Shown: positions 1-9,072, counted from the first letter of the stretch. The stretch: DNA of 64,000 nt from an uncultured Pseudohongiella sp. (GCA_951812965.1 OX638341.1:3206438-3270437); one strand, 5' to 3'. Made by a program: numbers and translations. Notes: generated by a model not told the origin, from the letters alone.

Positions 1-862
1 ACAAGGCCGCGGATGCAAAGCTGCTGCCGGTTGCCAGAAGCAGCCCCAGGATCAGGGCGGGCGCAGCCAGCCAGTAGAGCGCCATCCCCCGGCGAAGCCG
101 ATGGCGCGCCTTGTCCATCGCCGGAATCTCCCGCTGCCGGCGAAACATCGCCACACTGCTCCAGCCCGTCATGTAGAGAAACACACGCCAGTGGTAGAGC
201 ATCAGGTCGCCGAACCTGGTCCGGTCGATGTCCCACATGTAGAACGAATCGCCCTTGCCGGCATTGAGCCGATGATGCAGCAGCACATGTGACGTCGAAA
301 AATTGTGCGGCACGTTCCCGTAGAACAGGCCAACGCGGTTCTCGAAGAGGTTTCCGATGCGCCGGTGCATCCAGGGACGATACAGGCGCGCATGACCCTC
401 GCGGTGCGCAAAAGTGTACGCGGCGCCCATGGCGCGCCCCCCGAATCCCACCCACAGGAAGTAATAGGCGGCCACGAGCCACCACGGCAGGTACCCATTC
501 GCGATCTGCCACGCGAAAACCATCGTCAGCGAAACCGCGGTGCTCGCCAGCAAGAAGACCGCGGTTGCAAAATAGTCGACCTGCCAAGGCTCCCGGTAGA
601 TGTGCCTGGCGGCGAAGACGCGAAGAGGCGCGGACCGATCCACAGCGTCATAGACAGGCCTGATCCAACGCTTAAGGAACCGCCTGAAGAGCTGCCCCTG
701 GACCATGATCGGGGTCAGCCAGAATACCATGAAGTTTATTGTCAGCAGGAAGCCGAATGTCCGCCGCGCGGCGATCGTCAGCCGCCGGCGCTTTGCGCCA
801 CCATGCGTGTCGCGCCGATCTCCGGTCGAGGCTAACTGTGACCCGGGGCGGTGCTTGCTCAT
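1..862 (-). CDS. Membrane fatty-acid-desaturase-like protein, C-terminus beyond window edge
   Basis: Reading the minus strand from the ATG at 862-860 gives 287 uninterrupted codons running off the left edge. Histidine clusters typical of membrane-bound di-iron desaturases/hydroxylases are visible: HREGH (about residue 150), then HNFSTSHVLLHH (about 180-192). Hydrophobic segments lie near residues 35-55, 100-120, 125-145 and 265-280. The start overlaps the stop of the upstream flavoprotein gene by 4 nt (ATGA at 862-859), so the two are probably translationally coupled. Desaturases of this family insert a double bond or hydroxyl into lipid chains at the inner membrane. The substrate is not readable here; pairing with a geranylgeranyl-reductase-like gene suggests lipid or isoprenoid modification (inference). 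The family call rests on the His motifs and topology. Confidence 0.72.
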   Translation of the reverse strand, partial: MSKHRPGSQLASTGDRRDTHGGAKRRRLTIAARRTFGFLLTINFMVFWLTPIMVQGQLFRRFLKRWIRPVYDAVDRSAPLRVFAARHIYREPWQVDYFATAVFLLASTAVSLTMVFAWQIANGYLPWWLVAAYYFLWVGFGGRAMGAAYTFAHREGHARLYRPWMHRRIGNLFENRVGLFYGNVPHNFSTSHVLLHHRLNAGKGDSFYMWDIDRTRFGDLMLYHWRVFLYMTGWSSVAMFRRQREIPAMDKARHRLRRGMALYWLAAPALILGLLLATGSSFASAAL

Positions 863-1974
863 CTGTCTTCACGCGCCACTCGACCCGCGGAACCGGTCGG
901 GAACGAGGAGTTCCCCGGCCGGATGGGAAACCGCGCGCCGAATAGGTCGCGCAGCACATCCATGAACAGATATTTGTTTAGCCGCTCGCGAATCCTGGGC
1001 TTCCCACCGCCTTGCGCCACCGCCTCGACACACAACCGCCCGGATAGAATCGCATTGGAAATCCCGTTGTAGGCGTCGCACTGCAGCACGCCCGCCGAAT
1101 CTCCAATCACGAAGCAACTGGCCCCGTTCGCGACCATCGGCCGATCGGCGAACATTCGAATCGATCCGCCGCTTGCGTGATGCTTGCCCGGATCGAATCG
1201 CGGGCTTAACTGTCCCGCAGCCTTGACGGCGCCCAGAAATTCTTCGAGCAGCAAGTCATTCTTCTTGATCTTCGGCCGGTTCGACATGTGAGCGACGCCG
1301 ATGTGGAGCCAGCCGTCGCCCACGATGTAAGTCCACCCGAATACGCCGGCGTTCATGAAATTGAAATAGCTGACATAGGAGGACCCCCGGTACTCACTTT
1401 GCGGAACCTCGATTTCGTTGAGGTACATGGTGCGGCCGGGCCATCCGCCGCCGTCGTCGAAAAAGCGCCGATAGACCGGACAAGCCGTTCCGGCCGCTCC
1501 GACCAGAATCGGTGCGGTGTGCACGCTCTTCCCGATCTTCACATGGTAGAGTTCTCCGTCGTATTCGATATGCCGCGGCCGCACCACACTGTCCCTGATT
1601 ACAACGGCGCCGCTGACTTCGGCCAGAGACAGCAGCCAGCGATCGAACTCGTCGCGGTTGGGGAAATAGACGTGTCGATTGAGTTTTTCGACCACGACGT
1701 TAAAGACCGTGGTCAACTCCTTGCCGTCGTTCAGCGTCCTGAACTCGGCCGCGTTCGGAGACCGCATCGGATGCGGGTAGTCGCGGGGCGACAACTCAAG
1801 CGCGCGCCACGTGTGATCAAAAATGCCGGCGCTCGTGCGTTTAGGCGAGGACGTTCCAGTTCGCTCAATCACAGCCGCCGCCAGCCCGTGCATCGCCGCG
1901 AATCGAGCGCAGGTCGAGCCCGCGGGCCCGCCTCCCACGATCAGCATGTCATGGCGCGGTCCTGAATCAGTCAT
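859..1974 (-). CDS. FAD-dependent oxidoreductase, geranylgeranyl reductase-like
   Basis: A 371-residue flavoprotein. The N-terminal Rossmann motif GGGPAGS follows the first strand (MLIVGGGPAGSTCARFA), and a C-terminal FAD-binding motif GDSAGVLQCDAYNGI is the usual second signature of the geranylgeranyl reductase/tryptophan-halogenase-like branch of class A flavoprotein oxidoreductases. The open frame continues upstream to 2058, but the ATG at 1974 places the Rossmann strand at its normal distance from the N-terminus and has a GGAAGG about 12 nt upstream, so it is preferred. Its stop overlaps the ATG of the desaturase-like gene by 4 nt. Such enzymes reduce isoprenoid double bonds or hydroxylate/epoxidise aromatic or lipid substrates. 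The substrate is not determined. Confidence 0.75.
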   Translation of the reverse strand: MTDSGPRHDMLIVGGGPAGSTCARFAAMHGLAAAVIERTGTSSPKRTSAGIFDHTWRALELSPRDYPHPMRSPNAAEFRTLNDGKELTTVFNVVVEKLNRHVYFPNRDEFDRWLLSLAEVSGAVVIRDSVVRPRHIEYDGELYHVKIGKSVHTAPILVGAAGTACPVYRRFFDDGGGWPGRTMYLNEIEVPQSEYRGSSYVSYFNFMNAGVFGWTYIVGDGWLHIGVAHMSNRPKIKKNDLLLEEFLGAVKAAGQLSPRFDPGKHHASGGSIRMFADRPMVANGASCFVIGDSAGVLQCDAYNGISNAILSGRLCVEAVAQGGGKPRIRERLNKYLFMDVLRDLFGARFPIRPGNSSFPTGSAGRVAREDR

Positions 1975-2382
1975 ACGGATATCGGCCTTCCCGGGGTGTA
2001 AGGTCCGGCGCGAAGCCGCCAATCTTCTCGAATTCAAGTTTACACCACCCGCCATCATGGAACACCCATATCCAATTCAAGCGCTAATCGATTTGGGTCA
2101 AGTTCGCGGTCGGCGTCCCGGAAGAGTCCTCTTACCCTCCGGAACCGCTCCGAAAAACCCTGTTTCAGCCGAGCCAGCGGCCATTTGTTCAATCACATGT
2201 GAATCTTTCGGGAGATTCCGCGACTCCGCTTCGCAGCGCGCAGGACGGTGGGATGCCGCGGAAGCCGGCCTGAATGAGAATTGCGCCGACCGAACCATTG
2301 CGCTGGCAAAAATTCCCGCTCCGGGAGACAATCCGCGAAATCTGAATTGATCACCCCGAGGAGTCTGGCGCTAGTGAAGCTC
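1975..2382. other. Divergent intergenic region without recognised gene
   Basis: About 400 bases separate the divergent flavoprotein and M14 peptidase genes. The short open frames here lack RBS and family resemblance. It presumably carries two divergent promoters, but no convincing -35/-10 pair or known operator was identified by eye. Confidence 0.4.
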
Positions 2383-5001
2383 ATGCAAAGGTTGGTTTCC
2401 GTATTACTTCTGGTCTGGATGTCCTGCTCCGCCGCGGTGGCGCAATCTCCCGCCAGAGCCACCCCGTTCTACCCGCCCGGGATCGACTACGACCCGGACA
2501 TCCCGCGGCCGGAATCCGTAATCGGTCACCCTCTAGGCCACCGCATTGCCCGTAACGATCTGCTGGTGCGATACCTGCGAACCCTGGCGGAGATGTCTCC
2601 AAGAATCACGGTAGAGGACATTGCCTATACCCATGAAGGACGGCCGATCCTCGGTCTGACAATTACCAGCCCCGAAAACCATCAGCGTCTGGATGCGATC
2701 AAGGCCGCCCATGTGGCGCTTAGCGATCCCGGCAGCACTCAGGAAGTGGACGCGGACATGCCGGTGGTCACCTGGCTCAATTACGGCGTGCATGGGGCCG
2801 AGGTGAGTTCCACCGATTCCTCGATGGCGGTGGCTTATCATCTGGCCGCGGCCCGGGGCGCGGAAATCGAAGCCACGCTGGAACAGAGCGTGATCGTTCT
2901 CATCGCCGTGTTCAATCCCGACGGCAACAGCCGCATGTCGGCATGGAACCATATGTACGGCGCCAACGTGCCGGTTTCGGACCCCCGGCACCAGTTGCAC
3001 AACACGTTCTGGCCCGGAGGACGCACCAACCATTACTGGTTCGATCTCAATCGGCAGTGGCTGATCATTCAGCATCCCGAGCCGCGTGGATGGGTGGCGA
3101 AATTTCACGAGTGGAAGCCGAATATCACTGTCGATTATCACGAGATGGGGCAGAACAGCACCTACTACTTTCATCCGGGGGCGCCCGGCCGTACTTTCCC
3201 CTACATTCCCCGGAGATCCATGGAATTGCTCGATCAGGTGTCGGAGCGGCCTCGTTCGTGGCTGGACAGCGAGCAGCGTCTCTATTTCAACGAAGAGAAT
3301 TACGACAACTTCTACATCGGCAAGGGATCGACCTACCCCCACATGCACGCCAGCATGGGCATGCTGTTTGAGCAAGCCAGTTCCGAAGGGTTGCTGGATA
3401 CGCCTCACGGCGTCCTGTCGTTTCGGGACAACATTCGCACGCAATTTCGCACCTCTCTTGAAATGATCCGCGCCGGGGTGGAAATGCGCGGCGAATTGCT
3501 GCAATTCCAGCGCGATTTCTCTCGTGAAACTCCAGAGCTTGCGGCTGACGATGCAGTCAAAGCTTATGTTTTTTCCTCTCCCGGAGACCCTGCCAGGGCA
3601 TACCACGCTATAGACCTGTTGAATCGGCATCAGATAAGCGTGCAGCGGTTGAACCAGGACCTCGAAGTAGCCGGAACCAGCTTCTCCTCTGAGGACTCTT
3701 TTGTAGTGCAAACCGATCAGGCGCAATACCGTATGGTCAAGGCCCTGTTCGAACTGATCACGGAGTTTGAAGACGAGACTTTCTACGATGTGTCCGCCTG
3801 GACGCTGCCGCTGGCTTTCGATTTCGAGTTTGCGCCGCTTGGCGAGCGGGATATCCGCGGGGATGTGATCGGCAGCGAAGTCCTTGCCGAATTTCCCAGC
3901 GCTCCCGAACCTCCCGAGGCCCGCTTCGCCTACCTGTTTTCCTGGTCGAACTACTATGCCCCAAGGGCGTTGTATCGATTACTCGATGCCGGGGTGCGGC
4001 CCAAGGTGGCGACCCGGCCGATTACGATCGACAGCGGCGGCGAAGCGGTCAGCCTGGAAGCGGGCGCGATAATGGTCCCCCTCGGCTGGCAGGGCGGCGA
4101 CCTGGCGGATGAGGAAATACACAGCCTGGTGAGCCGGATTGCCGCGGAAGACGGAATCTCCGTACACGCGGTGGACAGCTCTCACACGCCAATCGCCGGC
4201 ATGGACCTGGGCAGCCCCAACTTCGCCAATATCCCACTGCCGACCGTGCTGTTGCTGGTGGGCGAAGGCATTACCGCCTACGATGCCGGCGAAGTCTGGC
4301 ATCAGCTCGACGCGCGCATGGAGATGCCTGTGCACATGGTGGACAAGCGGAATCTCGACACTCTCGATTTGAGCGACTACACCCATCTGGTGCTGGTCGG
4401 CGGCAACCACGGCGATTTGTCGGGGCAAACGAATAAAATTGATAGCTGGGTCAGACAGGGAGGCACCCTGGTGGGTATTCGCCAGGGCGCCCGCTGGGCC
4501 TATGACAATATTCTCTTTCCGGACGATTCACCGGACGACAATGGAGTTGAAGTCAACGTTGAAGTCGAAGTGGAAGCCGAAACAGCCATGGAAGCAGAGG
4601 CCGAGCGATTCGATTATGCCGACAAGGACGACATCGAAGCGCAGGACATCATCGGCGGCGCCATCATGCTAGGCGATCTGGACAACACCCATCCCATCGG
4701 ATTCGGCATCGGTGACCGCAACATCGCGAGCCACCGTAATTCCCTGATCGCATTCGACCCGCCGGAAAATCCCTGGGCGAGTCTGATCCGGATTCCAGAT
4801 AACGCTTTGTTATCCGGGTTCGCCTCGGCCGAAAATCAGGCGGCGCTGGCGGGGAAAGCGATGGCGGTAGCCGAGCGGCACGGCAGCGGCAGCGTCATCG
4901 TATTTGCCGACAACCCGAATTTCCGCGCCTACTTCTTCGGCACCAACAAACTGTTCATGAACAGCCTGTTCTTCTCCCTGGCGTTCGACCGACCGCGCTG
5001 A
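2383..5001 (+). CDS. Secreted M14-family zinc carboxypeptidase-like protein
   Basis: An 872-residue protein with an N-terminal signal peptide (hydrophobic core VSVLLLVWMS, cleavage near AVAQ). The M14 zinc site is visible: HGAE (about H137/E140), YHEMG (H253) as third ligand, and the FEQASSEG segment carrying the likely general base Glu (about E330). The C-terminal third has a glutamine-amidotransferase-like alpha/beta segment (LVLVGGNHGDLSG, about 665-680). This matches the long bacterial M14 proteins with an accessory GATase-like domain. A very acidic low-complexity stretch (VEVEVEAETAMEAEAE, about 725-740) interrupts the C-terminal domain. GAGGAG at 2358-2363 is 10 nt from a GTG at 2374 and 19 nt from the ATG at 2383, so 2374 is an equally good start. 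Probably periplasmic peptide or protein degradation; substrate unknown. Confidence 0.85.
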   Translation: MQRLVSVLLLVWMSCSAAVAQSPARATPFYPPGIDYDPDIPRPESVIGHPLGHRIARNDLLVRYLRTLAEMSPRITVEDIAYTHEGRPILGLTITSPENHQRLDAIKAAHVALSDPGSTQEVDADMPVVTWLNYGVHGAEVSSTDSSMAVAYHLAAARGAEIEATLEQSVIVLIAVFNPDGNSRMSAWNHMYGANVPVSDPRHQLHNTFWPGGRTNHYWFDLNRQWLIIQHPEPRGWVAKFHEWKPNITVDYHEMGQNSTYYFHPGAPGRTFPYIPRRSMELLDQVSERPRSWLDSEQRLYFNEENYDNFYIGKGSTYPHMHASMGMLFEQASSEGLLDTPHGVLSFRDNIRTQFRTSLEMIRAGVEMRGELLQFQRDFSRETPELAADDAVKAYVFSSPGDPARAYHAIDLLNRHQISVQRLNQDLEVAGTSFSSEDSFVVQTDQAQYRMVKALFELITEFEDETFYDVSAWTLPLAFDFEFAPLGERDIRGDVIGSEVLAEFPSAPEPPEARFAYLFSWSNYYAPRALYRLLDAGVRPKVATRPITIDSGGEAVSLEAGAIMVPLGWQGGDLADEEIHSLVSRIAAEDGISVHAVDSSHTPIAGMDLGSPNFANIPLPTVLLLVGEGITAYDAGEVWHQLDARMEMPVHMVDKRNLDTLDLSDYTHLVLVGGNHGDLSGQTNKIDSWVRQGGTLVGIRQGARWAYDNILFPDDSPDDNGVEVNVEVEVEAETAMEAEAERFDYADKDDIEAQDIIGGAIMLGDLDNTHPIGFGIGDRNIASHRNSLIAFDPPENPWASLIRIPDNALLSGFASAENQAALAGKAMAVAERHGSGSVIVFADNPNFRAYFFGTNKLFMNSLFFSLAFDRPR

Positions 5002-5169
5002 ACGTGCGCCTACAGGTCATCCTGCGCGCAGTCGCAGGATCCATCCATAGTCGCCGTCGGGAAATCGGCGACCTGCTCGGATGCGCCGTACCAAGGAGCT
5101 TCTCGATTCCAGTGCGGCATCACTGCGTAAATGGACTATCATATGAATGTGTAGCAGGATGAACTCGCC

Positions 5170-6660
5170 ATGAAGATCACTGTCAAGAATTTCGGTCCCA
5201 TACGCGAGGCTAAAAACGTCGAGGTCGGCCCGATGACGATTTTCGTCGGGCCGAGCAATACCGGCAAATCTTATCTGGCGATGTTGATCTATTCGATTCA
5301 CGAAGTGCTGGCGGACGATTTTTTCCACTGGGGACTTAATCACACTTTCAGGAATTCTGGGGAAGGGTATGATGAATGGCTTGACAAGCTGAGACGCTCA
5401 ACTCTCCAATCCATGAATGATGAAATCAAGAAGATTTATCATGAATGGGCGCGAGCGGTTAGTGTCTCGTGGAAGAAGAAAATAGTTTATTGCTTTGGTG
5501 AAGAGGGTAAGAAACTAATTGAAGAGAAAAACAGTACTGAACGCTTCGTAGTTAAACTTTCCTGCAAGAAGGATCAAAATTTTGTTGATCTGTCCAATCC
5601 AGAGAATAGCACTATTACTTCAAAAATGTGCAGAGAAATTTCAAGCGCCATCAGAATTTATCTGCCTCAACTTGAACAATTTGAAGGATATGAATCCGGT
5701 CCGATTAGAGATGCGATGTACGCAAACCTTTACCAAGAGATCTTTCATCAAACAATCTTGATGCCATTTCAAGAATCCTTTTTGCCGTGGAAATCACCTG
5801 AAGTTCCTGTTGATTCATTCTACCTGCCCGCCATACGTGGCGGAATCATGCAAAGTCATCGAGCACTGGTGAGCATTCTGATTGAACAGGCGTCCGTAGC
5901 TGGACTAACCGACAGATTGCCCATTCCATTGTTTAATGGGGTGCTGTCCGACTTTATGATGAGCCTGATCAAGATTGGCAGCAAAGATTTAGAAACTTGG
6001 GGTCCGAAGGGCCGCAATAGGACGGGCGAGAGCAAGCGTCGCGTATTTTATTCGCACGAACAGGGGACAATGGAGGAAATCAGTGGCAACCTGGAACGGG
6101 ACATAATCGCAGGTCAAATTGAGATAAAAAGATCAGAAGCGCAATATCCCGACTTTCGCTATAAATTTACCAAGGAAGGTAAGATGTACGATCTGCCTTT
6201 GATGAGCGCGTCTTCCTCGGTTTCCGAACTCGCTCCCATCTCTCTATTTATTCGCCACTACATATGTCCCAATGACCTTTTCATCGTCGAAGAGCCGGAA
6301 GCCCATCTGCATCCCGGCGCACAACGAGAGATTTCCGATGTGCTGGTGCGACTAGTCAATGCCGGCGTCAACGTACTGGTAACAACTCACAGCGATAACA
6401 TACTCGAACAGATCAGCAACTTTATCTACGCGGATCACGTGACTGCCAGCGATAAAACAAAACTGTCCGAAGACAAATGTAAGACATATCGATTTAAAAC
6501 CATGCGGAGTACGAAACGAACTACGGTTGAATCAGTGCCATTCAACTCGGAAACCGGTATCGTCACCGAGGACCACCTGAAAGTTTCCTCTGATTTGTAC
6601 AACGAAACCATTCAGCTGACGGAGCAGTGCGATGATGCCGGAAATAAAACGGATATTTAA
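5170..6660 (+). CDS. SMC/OLD-like AAA-family ATPase, candidate defence protein
   Basis: A 496-residue ABC/SMC-type ATPase of the AAA_15/AAA_21 kind. Walker A GPSNTGKS is at residues 27-34. A signature-like segment (SSSVSELAP) lies near 350, Walker B LFIVEEPEAHLHP near 375, and a switch histidine in VTTHSDN near 415. The roughly 300 residues between Walker A and the signature are charged and AT-rich at DNA level, unlike the neighbouring genes. It overlaps the next gene by 29 nt, so the two form a pair. ATPases of this shape with a small partner nuclease are the sensor/scaffold subunits of anti-phage systems such as Septu, PARIS and retron-associated OLD-like modules. Which family, if any, this belongs to cannot be told by eye; a chromosomal maintenance role is not excluded. 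Confidence 0.8.
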   Translation: MKITVKNFGPIREAKNVEVGPMTIFVGPSNTGKSYLAMLIYSIHEVLADDFFHWGLNHTFRNSGEGYDEWLDKLRRSTLQSMNDEIKKIYHEWARAVSVSWKKKIVYCFGEEGKKLIEEKNSTERFVVKLSCKKDQNFVDLSNPENSTITSKMCREISSAIRIYLPQLEQFEGYESGPIRDAMYANLYQEIFHQTILMPFQESFLPWKSPEVPVDSFYLPAIRGGIMQSHRALVSILIEQASVAGLTDRLPIPLFNGVLSDFMMSLIKIGSKDLETWGPKGRNRTGESKRRVFYSHEQGTMEEISGNLERDIIAGQIEIKRSEAQYPDFRYKFTKEGKMYDLPLMSASSSVSELAPISLFIRHYICPNDLFIVEEPEAHLHPGAQREISDVLVRLVNAGVNVLVTTHSDNILEQISNFIYADHVTASDKTKLSEDKCKTYRFKTMRSTKRTTVESVPFNSETGIVTEDHLKVSSDLYNETIQLTEQCDDAGNKTDI

Positions 6661-7111
6661 CGACAAATATCGAAGTTGCGATGTTGAGAAAAATCTGGAA
6701 TACACAGTAGGAAAATATCACTTGGGAAGCATATCCAATCCCATCATTTACTCAGTGGATTGCCTATTTGAAAAGCATCCAAAACTGAGTGGAAACCGCT
6801 GCGACGAATTTGTCTTTTTTGAACTAAATCATTTTACCTCCGGCATCTATCTGATCGAAAGGAAAACCAACAGCCAAAACGTCGCTAAAGTGAGTCAGCA
6901 ACTGGATGGTGGAGCAAAATTCATCGAAAAATTCCTGAAAAACGATCCGGCAACCGAAGGCGAACCCCTTGATTTCATGCCAGTCTGGGTTTCAAAAGGA
7001 TTGAAAAGCAGCACACGCAAAAAACTGAGAGAACTCAAGGTCTCCTTATGCAATCGATCAAAGCGCATTACACATGTCCAGAATAGCGGGACATTACCGA
7101 AATTGAAGTAG
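6632..7111 (+). CDS. Small PD-(D/E)XK-like protein, putative effector partner of the ATPase
   Basis: A 159-residue protein in an AT-rich gene whose ATG (6632, or 6635 in the same frame) lies inside the end of the ATPase gene with GGAG at 6621-6624. No family was recognised outright. Residues 55-100 resemble the core of PD-(D/E)XK nucleases: an acidic residue (D58) before a hydrophobic strand, a second strand ending in the E-x-K tripeptide ERK (76-78), then a helix with two glutamines (Q89/Q90). This suggests a nuclease active site (inference). The basic C-terminus (KSSTRKKLRELK, then RSKR) could bind nucleic acid. Overlap with the ATPase gene implies a stoichiometric complex. It could equally be a non-enzymatic regulator. 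Confidence 0.55.
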   Translation: MMPEIKRIFNDKYRSCDVEKNLEYTVGKYHLGSISNPIIYSVDCLFEKHPKLSGNRCDEFVFFELNHFTSGIYLIERKTNSQNVAKVSQQLDGGAKFIEKFLKNDPATEGEPLDFMPVWVSKGLKSSTRKKLRELKVSLCNRSKRITHVQNSGTLPKLK

Positions 7112-7263
7112 TCAATCCAAAAGGCGGTTGTATAGATATCGGATTCCTACATTGGGAACGGTCCTGATCGGATGTTACGTTCGAAGAACTTCTCACCCGT
7201 GAATTTCCAGTTATTTTTCTGCACAATAGGAGCTTGGCGTGGTCGCCAGCCTAGGAGGGACAG

Positions 7264-7488
7264 ATGGCCGATATGTTGATCGACAAAAACCCTTACATCC
7301 TTGGTGGGTCACCCGTATTCGCGGGAACCAGGGTTCCAGTGCGAATCTTGATGGAGCACCTGAAAGCTGGCGACCGGCTCGACGATTTTCTGGCGGACTT
7401 CCCAACAGTGTCTCAAAGTCAGGCTGTTGCCCTGCTGGAAAAGGCGATTTCGATGATCGAATCGAGTGACGACGAAGTTTCTGTTTGA
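7264..7488 (+). CDS. DUF433 antitoxin-like protein, no toxin partner seen
   Basis: A 74-residue DUF433 protein. The diagnostic run is present: an N-terminal I-x(4)-PYILGGSPVFAGTRVPVR, then a small helical DNA-binding-like domain (LMEHLKAGDRLDDFLADFP). DUF433 proteins are usually the VapB-like antitoxin of a pair with a DUF5615 PIN-like nuclease encoded immediately downstream. Here the next gene is on the opposite strand and ends 5 nt after this stop, so the partner is absent. The gene has a purine-rich AGGAGGGA at 7253-7260, giving close spacing to the ATG. It sits inside the AT-rich accessory island and may be a solitary antitoxin or decoy left by deletion. Confidence 0.8.
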   Translation: MADMLIDKNPYILGGSPVFAGTRVPVRILMEHLKAGDRLDDFLADFPTVSQSQAVALLEKAISMIESSDDEVSV

Positions 7489-7493
7489 CAAAC

Positions 7494-8429
7494 CTATTCC
7501 GATAGTTCTTCAAACTCCTCGAAAACTGAGATGGCCCTTCTCGGAAATTCGATGAAATCGCCGCCGTCGTAGTCCACCCGATGTTTTTTCAGGTCGAACG
7601 TACCGTGCTCCTTCCTCATTCTGTGAAACTTTACCGGTCGCTCCCTGTCTTCAAAAGTCTTCAACAAGGCCAGTTCAAGCATCCCTTCGAATCGGCAGCC
7701 GAAGATGATCTCTTCCAACTCAAGAGAGGAGTCTTGGATTCCCCGATTTCCCATTAGACGCCATTCCCGCTCGTAGCGCCACCCCTCCCCTTTACGCAAT
7801 AGCACGGCGGCGTTAACCCGTTTAAGGGCGGACTCATCACCCTGTAACATGGAAGCCACCTCACTCGCCTGGATCAACCTGTTGCCTCTATACTCCACTT
7901 TGGCTGGTTTCCTTGGCTCTTGTTCGCGTACGGAATATCCGATACATATCCCGCGATGCTGGTCTCCGTAGTGACTCCAAAGCAATGGGCAATCATCTCG
8001 CTCGGACAGTGAAACGATTCCACTGTCATATCGCCGAATCAACTCATCCTCAATCCCGGTTCGTAGCGCTCGTTTTGCATATTCAGGGTCGGCTTCAGGG
8101 TGAGTTGCATCGTACTCGATATTCTGAACGAGGCAACGTGCCTGATCGCTGCTGAGGCGCGCAATGCGATCCTGAGTCCTCGGTCCCTTAGCCTGGAGTT
8201 TCTTCGCCGCTGCTCTCATCTCTGCTCTAGTACGTCGTTCGTTGAGCTTCGACAAGATCTCCTTCAATGTGGATTCGTCAACGTCCACTTCTAGCGTGGG
8301 TCGGGTATCCAGTGGGTCATTGAATGAAATTGGGTCTGCGAAATAAAGTTGGTCGCTTACAAGCATGCTAAGCGTGCGAGAATTGAATGCGCGATACTTG
8401 TAGAATCTGCGAGGAGTTTGATTGTCCAT
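7494..8429 (-). CDS. DUF2971 family protein
   Basis: About 311 residues. Recognised as DUF2971 from FYKYRAFN near the N-terminus, LYFADPISFNDPLD near residue 40 and LWSHYGDQHRGICIGY near residue 160. The ATG at 8429 is preferred to the longer frame start (8462) because GAGGAAA lies about 6 nt upstream and the family motif then begins at residue 8. DUF2971 proteins are common in genomic islands next to phage-defence or mobile genes, but their biochemical activity is not established. The gene is convergent with the DUF433 gene and flanked on the other side by a transposase remnant, consistent with acquisition as island cargo. Confidence 0.8.
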   Translation of the reverse strand: MDNQTPRRFYKYRAFNSRTLSMLVSDQLYFADPISFNDPLDTRPTLEVDVDESTLKEILSKLNERRTRAEMRAAAKKLQAKGPRTQDRIARLSSDQARCLVQNIEYDATHPEADPEYAKRALRTGIEDELIRRYDSGIVSLSERDDCPLLWSHYGDQHRGICIGYSVREQEPRKPAKVEYRGNRLIQASEVASMLQGDESALKRVNAAVLLRKGEGWRYEREWRLMGNRGIQDSSLELEEIIFGCRFEGMLELALLKTFEDRERPVKFHRMRKEHGTFDLKKHRVDYDGGDFIEFPRRAISVFEEFEELSE

Positions 8430-8521
8430 TGAAATTTTCCTCAAACTATCGCCACCGAACAATATTGAATTTGGTTATAGAATCGGTATACATGGATTTC
8501 TTGAATTCTTAGTGTGGCTGC

Positions 8522-8880
8522 TCAAAATTGAACATCGGGCGCATTGCGCTTGTTGTCGTCGTGCGTCGAGCCTCTGCCGATATCGCTTACGGCTATTGGA
8601 ACGTTTCCTTGATGGATGCGCGCTATAAGATCTATGCCCGCATCGACGCGCCATCCACCTGATTTGAGAACATATTTTGCAACTTTCACACAGCGAAAAA
8701 CCTCCAACAGCCTCTCATCGGTCTTGGTCTTCCACTTAGCCGTTTGATTCGGATTGATGTTTTGGCGCACGGCCATCATTCTTATCGACTCACGTCTCCG
8801 CATCGCCCCTGAAATTACCTTGCGCATGAAGTCCGCGCTGAATCTTCGCTCTTCACCAGACTGTCTCCCAATGATTGAAA
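8522..8880 (-). pseudogene. IS3-family OrfA (helix-turn-helix) remnant
   Basis: Translating the minus strand upstream of the ATG at 8827 gives RRFSADFMRKVISGA, and the following frame gives AVRQNINPNQTAKWK. Together these match the N-terminal HTH of IS3/IS911-type OrfA (the R-x-Y-S-x-E-F-K ... G-x-x-P-N-Q-I-x-x-W-K pattern). After about residue 50 the frame loses the leucine-zipper and OrfB is missing, and no inverted repeats were located, so this is a decayed fragment. The rest of 8463-9072 holds nothing else recognised. Confidence 0.5.
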
Positions 8881-9072
8881 ATCAATCTAATCGATTGCAT
8901 TGGACATATCAAACACGATGTGTACCATGAATACCCACCGTATACTTTTCTCTGTACCTGGCTCCTCTCGTCCATCGTCTTCCGAATTTTCGAGTGTTTC
9001 CAGTATTTTTATTTTTCGCTGAAAATAGCAGAATCAGTGAAAAATGCAGTAATTCGCGGGCTACAAACGTAT

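Noticed and set aside
5080..5145. 21-codon open frame (MRRTKELLDSSAASLRKW) before the ATPase gene
   Set aside because: Too short, no RBS and no recognisable family; left as intergenic.
5170..7111. Assignment of the ATPase pair to PARIS or Septu
   Set aside because: The small partner is shorter than AriB and lacks the HNH motif of PtuB; a named system cannot be supported by eye.
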